The notes beneath the pieces are model-generated. The model was not told the DNA's origin and ran no database searches. It saw only the letters and a list, made by a program, of their open reading frames with translations. From positions 94,056,280 to 94,120,279 of the forward strand of contig OV050033.1 in NCBI GenBank assembly GCA_920105625.2: a stretch of 64,000 nt of DNA, read 5' to 3'. Positions 51,342 through 62,513 of this stretch are shown here, piece by piece (positions within the stretch are counted from its first letter, which is position 1; every line of letters begins with the position of its first letter). A program made the translations under genes and the position numbers. The DNA is from Clusia tigrina (lineage: Eukaryota; Arthropoda; Insecta; Diptera; Clusiidae).

Positions 51342-53301
51342 ACGTCCTACACCTATCAAAGTTTGCAACATACAAATGCTTGTAACTTTTTACTGGAGCG
51401 TCATAATACCTTCAAATTTTGTAACAATAAAGTACTCGAGCCTCTTGTCAATTTAAGCTATCGCTCAAAGCTGTGATACCCTTGTGTCCCAAATCAAACA
51501 CTGATAAAAATTCAAATGGCCCTAACTTCTATACGGTACGTCCTACACCTATCAAAGTTTGCAACATACAAATGCTTGTAACTTTTTACTGGAGCGTCAT
51601 AATACCTTGAAATTTTGTAACAATAAAGTACTCGAGCCTCTTGTCAATTTAAGCTATCGCTCAAAGCTGTGCTACCCTTGTGTCCCAATTCAAACACTGA
51701 TAAAAATTCAAATGGCCCTAACTTCTATACGGTACGTCCTCCACCTATCAAAGTTTGCAACATACAAATGCTTGTAACTTTTTACTGGAGCGTCATAAAA
51801 CCTTGAAATTTTTCAACAATAAAGTACTCGAGCATCTTGTCAATTTAAGTTATCGCTCAAAACTATGCTACCCTTGAGTCTCAAATCAAACACTGATAAA
51901 GCTTCAAATGGCCCTAACTTCTATACGGTACGTCCTACACCTATCAAAGTTTGCAACATATAAATGCTTGTAACTTTTTACTGGCGCGTTATAAAACCTT
52001 GAAATTTTGTAACAATAAAGTACTCGAGCCTCTTGTCAATTTAAGCTATCGCTCAAAGCTGTGTTACCCTTGAGTCCCAAATCAAACACTGATAAAGCTT
52101 CAAATGGCCCTAACTTCTATACGGTACGTCCTACACCTATCAAAGTTTGCAACATACGAATGCTTGTAACTTTTTACTGGAGCGTCATAAAACCTTGAAA
52201 TTTTGTAACAATAAAGTACTCGAGCCCCTTGTAAATTTAAGCCATCGCTCAAAGCTGTGCTACCCTTGAGTCCCAAATCAAACACTGATAAATCTTCAAA
52301 TGGCCCTAACTTCTATACGGTACGTCCTACACCTATCAAAGTTTGCAACATACAAATGCTTGTAACTTTTTACTGGAGCGTCATAAAACCTTGAAATTTT
52401 GTAACAATAAAGTACTCGAGCCCCTTGTCAATTTAAGCTATCGCTCAAAGCTGTGCTACCCTTGAGTCCCAAATCAAACACTGATAAATCTTCAAATGTC
52501 CCTAACTTCTACACGGTACGTCCTACACCTATCAAAGTTTGCAACATACAAATGCTTGTAACTTTTTACTGGAGCGTCATAAAACCTTGAAATTTTGTAA
52601 CAATAAAGTACTCGAGCCTCTTGTCAATTTAAGCTATCGCTCAAAGCTATGCTACCCTTGAGTCCCAAATCAAACACTGATAAAAATTCAAATGGCCCTA
52701 ACTTCTATACGGTACGTCCTACACCTATCAAAGTTTGCAACATACAAAGGCTTCTAACTTTTTACTGGAGCGTCATAAAACCTTGAAATTTTGTAACAAT
52801 AAAGTTCTCGATCCTCTTGTCAATTTAAGCTATCGCTCAAAGCTGTGGTACCCTTGAGTCCCAAATCAAACACTGATAAAGCTTCAAATGGCCCTAACTT
52901 CTATTCAGTACGTCCTACACCTATCAAAGTTTGCAACATACAAATGCTTGTAACTTTTTACTGGAGCGTCATAAAACCTTGAAATTTTGTAACAATAAAG
53001 TACTCGAGCCTCTTGTCAATTTAAGCTATCGCTCAAAGCTATGCTACCCTTGAGTCCCAAATCAAACACTGATAAAAATTCAAATGGCCCTAACTTCTAT
53101 ACGGTACGTCCTACACCTATCAAAGTTTGCAACATACAAATGCTTCTAACTTTTTACTGGAGCGTCATAAAACCTTGAAATTTTGTAACAATAAAGTTCT
53201 CGATCCTCTTGTCAATTTAAGCTATCGCTCAAAACTATGCTACCCTTGAGTCTCAAATCAAACACTGATAAAGCTTCAAATGGCTCTAACTTCTATACGG
53301 T
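51342..53301 (+). repeat. HOR unit 4 (10 monomers)
   Basis: The core is followed by AATGTCCC with CTACACGG, AAAAATTC, CAAAGGCTTCTAAC with GTTCTCGATCC, AAAAATTC, and GCTTCTAAC with AACTATGC and AATGGCTCTAAC. Monomer 5 carries TTGTAAATTT with AAGCCATC. Rare variants CGTCCTCCACC (51,738) and GAGCATCTT (51,831) are shared only with the unit at 59,574 in the same positions. Confidence 0.9.
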
Positions 53302-55457
53302 ACGTCCTACACCTATCAAAGTTTGCAACATACAAATGCTTGTAACTTTTTACTGGAGCGTCATAATACCTTCAAATTTTGTAACAATAAAGTACTCGAG
53401 CCTCTTGTCAATTTAAGCTATCGCTCAAAGCTGTGCTACCCTTGTGTCCCAAATCAAACACTGATAAAAATTCAAATGGCCCTAACTTCTATACGGTACG
53501 TCCTACACCTATCAAAGTTTGCAACATACAAATGCTTGTAACTTTTTACTGGAGCGTCATAATACCTTGAAATTTTGTAACAATAAAGTACTCGAGCCTC
53601 TTGTCAATTTAAGCTATCGCTCAAAGCTGTGCTACCCTTGTGTCCCAATTCAAACACTGATAAAAATTCAAATGGCTCTAACTTCTATACGGTACGTCCT
53701 ACACCTATCAAAGTTTGCAACATACAAATGCTTGTAACTTTTTACTGGAGCGTCATAAAACCTTGAAATTTTTCAACAATAAAGTACTCGAGCCTCTTGT
53801 CAATTTAAGTTATCGCTCAAAACTATGCTTCCCTTGAGTCTCAAATCAAACACTGATAAAGCTTCAAATGGCCCTAACTTCTATACGGTACGTCCTACAC
53901 CTATCAAAGTTTGCAACATATAAATGCTTGTAACTTTTTACTGGCGCGTTATAAAACCTTGAAATTTTGTAACAATAAAGTACTCGAGCCTCTTGTCAAT
54001 TTAAGCTATCGCTCAAAGCTGTGTTACCCTTGAGTCCCAAATCAAACACTGATAAAGCTTCAAATGGCCCTAACTTCTATACGGTACGTCCTACACCTAT
54101 CAAAGTTTGCAACATACGAATGCTTGTAACTTTTTACTGGAGCGTCATAAAACCTTGAAATTTTGTAACAATAAAGTACTCGAGCCCCTTGTCAATTTAA
54201 GTTATCGTTCAAAACTATGCTACCCTTGAGTCTCAAATCAAACACTGATAAAGCTTCAAATGGCTCTAACTTCTATACGGTACGTCCTACACCTATCAAA
54301 GTTTGCAACATACAAATGCTTGTAACTTTTTACTGGAGCGTCATAAAACCTTGAAATTTTGTAACAATAAAGTACTCGAGCCCCTTGTAAATTTAAGCCA
54401 TCGCTCAAAGCTGTGCTACCCTTGAGTCCCAAATCAAACACTGATAAATCTTCAAATGGCCCTAACTTCTATACGGTACGTCCTACACCTATCAAAGTTT
54501 GCAACATACAAATGCTTGTAACTTTTTACTGGAGCGTCATAAAACCTTGAAATTTTGTAACAATAAAGTACTCGAGCCCCTTGTCAATTTAAGCTATCGC
54601 TCAAAGCTGTGCTACCCTTGAGTCCCAAATCAAACACTGATAAATCTTCAAATGTCCCTAACTTCTACACGGTACGTCCTACACCTATCAAAGTTTGCAA
54701 CATACAAATGCTTGTAACTTTTTACTGGAGCGTCATAAAACCTTGAAATTTTGTAACAATAAAGTACTCGAGCCTCTTGTCAATTTAAGCTATCGCTCAA
54801 AGCTATGCTACCCTTGAGTCCCAAATCAAACACTGATAAAAATTCAAATGGCCCTAACTTCTATACGGTACGTCCTACACCTATCAAAGTTTGCAACATA
54901 CAAAGGCTTCTAACTTTTTACTGGAGCGTCATAAAACCTTGAAATTTTGTAACAATAAAGTTCTCGATCCTCTTGTCAATTTAAGCTATCGCTCAAAGCT
55001 GTGGTACCCTTGAGTCCCAAATCAAACACTGATAAAGCTTCAAATGGCCCTAACTTCTATTCAGTACGTCCTACACCTATCAAAGTTTGCAACATACAAA
55101 TGCTTGTAACTTTTTACTGGAGCGTCATAAAACCTTGAAATTTTGTAACAATAAAGTACTCGAGCCTCTTGTCAATTTAAGCTATCGCTCAAAGCTATGC
55201 TACCCTTGAGTCCCAAATCAAACACTGATAAAAATTCAAATGGCCCTAACTTCTATACGGTACGTCCTACACCTATCAAAGTTTGCAACATACAAATGCT
55301 TCTAACTTTTTACTGGAGCGTCATAAAACCTTGAAATTTTGTAACAATAAAGTTCTCGATCCTCTTGTCAATTTAAGCTATCGCTCAAAACTATGCTACC
55401 CTTGAGTCTCAAATCAAACACTGATAAAGCTTCAAATGGCTCTAACTTCTATACGGT
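53302..55457 (+). repeat. HOR unit 5 (11 monomers)
   Basis: It has the same order as the 10-monomer unit but one extra monomer in the middle. Monomer 5 (54,086) begins as CATACGAATG but ends as TTATCGTTC with AACTATGC and AATGGCTCTAAC, and the TTGTAAATTT, AAGCCATC half is moved to monomer 6 (54,282). The unit is therefore a 10-monomer unit with one monomer inserted as a hybrid pair. Confidence 0.9.
54086..54281 (+). repeat. Hybrid junction monomer (TTATCGTTC), copy 1
   Basis: The first half belongs to core monomer 5 (CATACGAATG, CCCCTTG). The second half belongs to the monomer that closes each unit (AACTATGC, TTGAGTCTC, AATGGCTCTAAC), with a private TTATCGTTC. The switch falls between phases about 104 and 117. 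It marks a breakpoint of exchange within a monomer. Confidence 0.85.
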
Positions 55458-57417
55458 ACGTCCTACACCTATCAAAGTTTGCAACATACAAATGCTTGTA
55501 ACTTTTTACTGGAGCGTCATAATACCTTCAAATTTTGTAACAATAAAGTACTCGAGCCTCTTGTCAATTTAAGCTATCGCTCAAAGCTGTGCTACCCTTG
55601 TGTCCCAAATCAAACACTGATAAAAATTCAAATGGCCCTAACTTCTATACGGTACGTCCTACACCTATCAAAGTTTGCAACATACAAATGCTTGTAACTT
55701 TTTACTGGAGCGTCATAATACCTTGAAATTTTGTAACAATAAAGTACTCGAGCCTCTTGTCAATTTAAGCTATCGCTCAAAGCTGTGCTACCCTTGTGTC
55801 CCAATTCAAATACTGATAAAAATTCAAATGGCCCTAACTTCTATACGGTACGTCCTACACCTATCAAAGTTTGCAACATACAAATGCTTGTAACTTTTTA
55901 CTGGAGCGTCATAAAACCTTGAAATTTTTCAACAATAAAGTACTCGAGCCTCTTGTCAATTTAAGTTATCGCTCAAAACTATGCTTCCCTTGAGTCTCAA
56001 ATCAAACACTGATAAAGCTTCAAATGGCCCTAACTTCTATACGGTACGTCCTACACCTATCAAAGTTTGCAACATATAAATGCTTGTAACTTTTTACTGG
56101 CGCGTTATAAAACCTTGAAATTTTGTAACAATAAAGTACTCGAGCCTCTTGTCAATTTAAGCTATCGCTCAAAGCTGTGTTACCCTTGAGTCCCAAATCA
56201 AACACTGATAAAGCTTCAAATGGCCCTAACTTCTATACGGTACGTCCTACACCTATCAAAGTTTGCAACATACGAATGCTTGTAACTTTTTACTGGAGCG
56301 TCATAAAACCTTGAAATTTTGTAACAATAAAGTACTCGAGCCCCTTGTAAATTTAAGCCATCGCTCAAAGCTGTGCTACCCTTGAGTCCCAAATCAAACA
56401 CTGATAAATCTTCAAATGGCCCTAACTTCTATACGGTACGTCCTACACCTATCAAAGTTTGCAACATACAAATGCTTGTAACTTTTTACTGGAGCGTCAT
56501 AAAACCTTGAAATTTTGTAACAATAAAGTACTCGAGCCCCTTGTCAATTTAAGCTATCGCTCAAAGCTGTGCTACCCTTGAGTCCCAAATCAAACACTGA
56601 TAAATCTTCAAATGTCCCTAACTTCTACACGGTACGTCCTACACCTATCAAAGTTTGCAACATACAAATGCTTGTAACTTTTTACTGGAGCGTCATAAAA
56701 CCTTGAAATTTTGTAACAATAAAGTACTCGAGCCTCTTGTCAATTTAAGCTATCGCTCAAAGCTATGCTACCCTTGAGTCCCAAATCAAACACTGATAAA
56801 AATTCAAATGGCCCTAACTTCTATACGGTACGTCCTACACCTATCAAAGTTTGCAACATACAAAGGCTTCTAACTTTTTACTGGAGCGTCATAAAACCTT
56901 GAAATTTTGTAACAATAAAGTTCTCGATCCTCTTGTCAATTTAAGCTATCGCTCAAAGCTGTGGTACCCTTGAGTCCCAAATCAAACACTGATAAAGCTT
57001 CAAATGGCCCTAACTTCTATTCAGTACGTCCTACACCTATCAAAGTTTGCAACATACAAATGCTTGTAACTTTTTACTGGAGCGTCATAAAACCTTGAAA
57101 TTTTGTAACAATAAAGTACTCGAGCCTCTTGTCAATTTAAGCTATCGCTCAAAGCTATGCTACCCTTGAGTCCCGAATCAAACACTGATAAAAATTCAAA
57201 TGGCCCTAACTTCTATACGGTACGTCCTACACCTATCAAAGTTTGCAACATACAAATGCTTCTAACTTTTTACTGGAGCGTCATAAAACCTTGAAATTTT
57301 GTAACAATAAAGTTCTCGATCCTCTTGTCAATTTAAGCTATCGCTCAAAACTATGCTACCCTTGAGTCTCAAATCAAACACTGATAAAGCTTCAAATGGC
57401 TCTAACTTCTATACGGT
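55458..57417 (+). repeat. HOR unit 6 (10 monomers)
   Basis: It has the same ten monomers as 51,342-53,301, at exactly 4,116 bp (21 monomers) to the right, including CAAAGGCTTCTAAC in monomer 8. Private changes are AATTCAAATACTG near 55,804 and TCCCGAATC near 57,172. Confidence 0.9.
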
Positions 57418-59573
57418 ACGTCCTACACCTATCAAAGTTTGCAACATACAAATGCTTGTAACTTTTTACTGGAGCGTCATAATACCTTCAAATTTTGTAA
57501 CAATAAAGTACTCGAGCCTCTTGTCAATTTAAGCTATCGCTCAAAGCTGTGCTACCCTTGTGTCCCAAATCAAACACTGATAAAAATTCAAATGGCCCTA
57601 ACTTCTATACGGTACGTCCTACACCTATCAAAGTTTGCAACATACAAATGCTTGTAACTTTTTACTGGAGCGTCATAATACCTTGAAATTTTGTAACAAT
57701 AAAGTACTCGAGCCTCTTGTCAATTTAAGCTATCGCTCAAAGCTGTGCTACCCTTGTGTCCCAATTCAAACACTGATAAAAATTCAAATGGCCCTAACTT
57801 CTATACGGTACGTCCTACACCTATCAAAGTTTGCAACATACAAATGCTTGTAACTTTTTACTGGAGCGTCATAAAACCTTGAAATTTTTCAACAATAAAG
57901 TACTCGAGCCTCTTGTCAATTTAAGTTATCGCTCAAAACTATGCTTCCCTTGAGTCTCAAATCAAACACTGATAAAGCTTCAAATGGCCCTAACTTCTAT
58001 ACGGTACGTCCTACACCTATCAAAGTTTGCAACATATAAATGCTTGTAACTTTTTACTGGCGCGTTATAAAACCTTGAAATTTTGTAACAATAAAGTACT
58101 CGAGCCTCTTGTCAATTTAAGCTATCGCTCAAAGCTGTGTTACCCTTGAGTCCCAAATCAAACACTGATAAAGCTTCAAATGGCCCTAACTTCTATACGG
58201 TACGTCCTACACCTATCAAAGTTTGCAACATACGAATGCTTGTAACTTTTTACTGGAGCGTCATAAAACCTTGAAATTTTGTAACAATAAAGTACTCGAG
58301 CCCCTTGTCAATTTAAGTTATCGTTCAAAACTATGCTACCCTTGAGTCTCAAATCAAACACTGATAAAGCTTCAAATGGCTCTAACTTCTATACGGTACG
58401 TCCTACACCTATCAAAGTTTGCAACATACAAATGCTTGTAACTTTTTACTGGAGCGTCATAAAACCTTGAAATTTTGTAACAATAAAGTACTCGAGCCTC
58501 TTGTCAATTTAAGCTATCGCTCAAAGCTATGCTACCCTTGAGTCCCAAATCAAACACTGATAAAAATTCAAATGGCCCTAACTTCTATACGGTACGTCCT
58601 ACACCTATCAAAGTTTGCAACATACAAATGCTTCTAACTTTTTACTGGAGCGTCATAAAACCTTGAAATTTTGTAACAATAAAGTTCTCGATCCTCTTGT
58701 CAATTTAAGCTATCGCTCAAAGCTGTGGTACCCTTGAGTCCCAAATCAAACACTGATAAAGCTTCAAATGGCCCTAACTTCTATTCAGTACGTCCTACAC
58801 CTATTAAAGTTTGCAACATACAAATGCTTGTAACTTTTTACTGGAGCGTCATAAAACCTTGAAATTTTGTAACAATAAAGTTCTCGATCCTCTTGTCAAT
58901 TTAAGCTATCGCTCAAAGCTGTGGTACACTTGAGTCCCAAATCAAACACTGATAAAGCTTCAAATGGCCCTAACTTCTATGCAGTACGTCCTACACCTAT
59001 CAAAGTTTGCAACATACAAATGCTTGTAACTTTTTACTGGAGCGTCATAAAACCTTGAAATTTTGTAACAATAAAGTACTCGAGCCTCTTGTCAATTTAA
59101 GCTATCGCTCAAAGCTGTGTTACCCTTGAGTCCCAAATCAAACACTGATAAAGCTTCAAATGGCCCTAACTTCTATACGGTACGTCCTACACCTATCAAA
59201 GTTTGCAACATACGAATGCTTGTAACTTTTTACTGGAGCGTCATAAAACCTTGAAATTTTGTAACAATAAAGTACTCGAGCCCCTTGTCAATTTAAGCCA
59301 TCGCTCAAAGCTGTGGTACCCTTGAGTCCCAAATCAAACACTGATAAATCTTCAAATGGCCCTAACTTCTATACGGTACGTCCTACACCTATCAAAGTTT
59401 GCAACATAAAAATGCTTGTAACTTTTTACTGGAGCGTCATAAAACCTTGAAATTTTGTAACAATAAAGTACTCGAGCCCCTTGTCAATTTAAGTTATCGC
59501 TCAAAACTATGCTACCCTTGAGTCTCAAATCAAACACTGATAAAGCTTCAAATGGCTCTAACTTCTATACGGT
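57418..59573 (+). repeat. HOR unit 7 (11 monomers, rearranged second half)
   Basis: Monomers 1-5 match 53,302-54,281 at 4,116 bp, including the TTATCGTTC hybrid at 58,202. From 58,398 it switches to AAAAATTC, GCTTCTAAC with CTATTCAG, then GGTACACTTG with CTATGCAG, GTGTTACCC, AAGCCATC with GGTACCC, and AATGGCTCTAAC. This is the tail seen in unit 3 (50,558-51,341). It has 11 monomers like unit 5 but a different composition after the hybrid. Confidence 0.88.
58202..58397 (+). repeat. Hybrid junction monomer (TTATCGTTC), copy 2
   Basis: It is the same hybrid as 54,086-54,281, exactly 4,116 bp downstream. It is followed by a different monomer (CCTCTTG, AGCTATGC, AAAAATTC), so the sequence after the junction has changed while the junction itself was copied. 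Confidence 0.85.
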
Positions 59574-61533
59574 ACGTCCTACACCTATCAAAGTTTGCAA
59601 CATACAAATGCTTGTAACTTTTTACTGGAGCGTCATAATACCTTCAAATTTTGTAACAATAAAGTACTCGAGCCTCTTGTCAATTTAAGCTATCGCTCAA
59701 AGCTGTGCTACCCTTGTGTCCCAAATCAAACACTGATAAAAATTCAAATGGCCCTAACTTCTATACGGTACGTCCTACACCTATCAAAGTTTGCAACATA
59801 CAAATGCTTGTAACTTTTTACTGGAGCGTCATAATACCTTGAAATTTTGTAACAATAAAGTACTCGAGCCTCTTGTCAATTTAAGCTATCGCTCAAAGCT
59901 GTGCTACCCTTGTGTCCCAATTCAAACACTGATAAAAATTCAAATGGCCCTAACTTCTATACGGTACGTCCTCCACCTATCAAAGTTTGCAACATACAAA
60001 TGCTTGTAACTTTTTACTGGAGCGTCATAAAACCTTGAAATTTTTCAACAATAAAGTACTCGAGCATCTTGTCAATTTAAGTTATCGCTCAAAACTATGC
60101 TACCCTTGAGTCTCAAATCAAACACTGATAAAGCTTCAAATGGCCCTAACTTCTATACGGTACGTCCTACACCTATCAAAGTATGCAACATATAAATGCT
60201 TGTAACTTTTTACTGGCGCGTTATAAAACCTTGAAATTTTGTAACAATAAAGTACTCGAGCCTCTTGTCAATTTAAGCTATCGCTCAAAGCTGTGTTACC
60301 CTTGAGTCCCAAATCAAACACTGATAAAGCTTCAAATGGCCCTAACTTCTATACGGTACGTCCTACACCTATCAAAGTTTGCAACATACGAATGCTTGTA
60401 ACTTTTTACTGGAGCGTCATAAAACCTTGAAATTTTGTAACAATAAAGTACTCGAGCCCCTTGTAAATTTAAGCCATCGCTCAAAGCTGTGCTACCCTTG
60501 AGTCCCAAATCAAACACTGATAAATCTTCAAATGGCCCTAACTTCTATACGGTACGTCCTACACCTATCAAAGTTTGCAACATACAAATGCTTGTAACTT
60601 TTTACTGGAGCGTCATAAAACCTTGAAATTTTGTAACAATAAAGTACTCGAGCCCCTTGTCAATTTAAGCTATCGCTCAAAGCTGTGCTACCCTTGAGTC
60701 CCAAATCAAACACTGATAAATCTTCAAATGTCCCTAACTTCTACACGGTACGTCCTACACCTATCAAAGTTTGCAACATACAAATGCTTGTAACTTTTTA
60801 CTGGAGCGTCATAAAACCTTGAAATTTTGTAACAATAAAGTACTCGAGCCTCTTGTCAATTTAAGCTATCGCTCAAAGCTATGCTACCCTTGAGTCCCAA
60901 ATCAAACACTGATAAATATTCAAATGGCCCTAACTTCTATACGGTACGTCCTACACCTATCAAAGTTTGCAACATACAAATGCTTCTAACTTTTTACTGG
61001 AGCGTCATAAAACCTTGAAATTTTGTAACAATAAAGTTCTCGATCCTCTTGTCAATTTAAGCTATCGCTCAAAGCTGTGGTACCCTTGAGTCCCAAATCA
61101 AACACTGATAAAGCTTCAAATGGCCCTAACTTCTATTCAGTACGTCCTACACCTATCAAAGTTTGCAACATACAAATGCTTGTAACTTTTTACTGGAGCG
61201 TCATAAAACCTTGAAATTTTGTAACAATAAAGTACTCGAGCCTCTTGTCAATTTAAGCTATCGCTCAAAGCTATGCTACCCTTGAGTCCCAAATCAAACA
61301 CTGATAAAAATTCAAATGGCCCTAACTTCTATACGGTACGTCCTACACCTATCAAAGTTTGCAACATACAAATGCTTCTAACTTTTTACTGGAGCGTCAT
61401 AAAACCTTGAAATTTTGTAACAATAAAGTTCTCGATCCTCTTGTCAATTTAAGCTATCGCTCAAAACTATGCTACCCTTGAGTCTCAAATCAAACACTGA
61501 TAAAGCTTCAAATGGCTCTAACTTCTATACGGT
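59574..61533 (+). repeat. HOR unit 8 (10 monomers)
   Basis: It has the same ten-monomer order as 51,342 and 55,458, spaced by 8,232 and 4,116 bp. Together with the four monomers before it, it shares with 50,558-53,301 the rare CGTCCTCCACC and GAGCATCTT. Private changes are GTATGCAAC near 60,181 and GATAAATATTC near 60,912. Monomer 8 has CAAATGCTTCTAAC in place of CAAAGGCTTC. Confidence 0.9.
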
Positions 61534-62513
61534 ACGTCCTACACCTATCAAAGTTTGCAACATACAAATGCTTGTAACTTTTTACTGGAGCGTCATAATA
61601 CCTTCAAATTTTGTAACAATAAAGTACTCGAGCCTCTTGTCAATTTAAGCTATCGCTCAAAGCTGTGCTACCCTTGTGTCCCAAATCAAACACTGATAAA
61701 AATTCAAATGGCCCTAACTTCTATACGGTACGTCCTACACCTATCAAAGTTTGCAACATACAAATGCTTGTAACTTTTTACTGGAGCGTCATAATACCTT
61801 GAAATTTTGTAACAATAAAGTACTCGAGCCTCTTGTCAATTTAAGCTATCGCTCAAAGCTGTGCTACCCTTGTGTCCCAATTCAAACACTGATAAAAATT
61901 CAAATGGCCCTAACTTCTATACGGTACGTCCTACACCTATCAAAGTTTGAAACATACAAATGCTTGTAACTTTTTACTGGAGCGTCATAAAACCTTGAAA
62001 TTTTTCAACAATAAAGTACTCGAGCCTCTTGTCAATTTAAGTTATCGCTCAAAACTATGCTTCCCTTGAGTCTCAAATCAAACACTGATAAAGCTTCAAA
62101 TGGCCCTAACTTCTATACGGTACGTCCTACACCTATCAAAGTTTGCAACATATAAATGCTTGTAACTTTTTACTGGCGCGTTATAAAACCTTGAAATTTT
62201 GTAACAATAAAGTACTCGAGCCTCTTGTCAATTTAAGCTATCGCTCAAAGCTGTGTTACCCTTGAGTCCCAAATCAAACACTGATAAAGCTTCAAATGGC
62301 CCTAACTTCTATACGGTACGTCCTACACCTATCAAAGTTTGCAACATACGAATGCTTGTAACTTTTTACTGGAGCGTCATAAAACCTTGAAATTTTGTAA
62401 CAATAAAGTACTCGAGCCCCTTGTCAATTTAAGTTATCGTTCAAAACTATGCTACCCTTGAGTCTCAAATCAAACACTGATAAAGCTTCAAATGGCTCTA
62501 ACTTCTATACGGT
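61534..62513 (+). repeat. HOR unit 9 (5 monomers, core only)
   Basis: The five-monomer core occurs with nothing after it: the TTATCGTTC hybrid (62,318) joins straight to the next CTTCAAATT monomer. It starts 4,116 bp after unit 7. The second monomer ends in TTTGAAACATAC, a variant otherwise typical of the far left of the window. Confidence 0.88.
62318..62513 (+). repeat. Hybrid junction monomer (TTATCGTTC), copy 3
   Basis: This is the third copy of the hybrid, again exactly 4,116 bp from the previous one. Here it is followed directly by core monomer 1, a third alternative continuation. Confidence 0.85.

Noticed and set aside
367..60517. Minus-strand open frames of 61-76 codons, for example 367-558, 23,701-23,931 and 52,100-52,285
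   Set aside because: They begin mostly at TTG or GTG, depend on single substitutions in particular monomers, and overlap the plus-strand artefacts. Only 23,701-23,931 starts with ATG, and it is open because one base removes a TAG. No family resemblance or coding signal was recognised.
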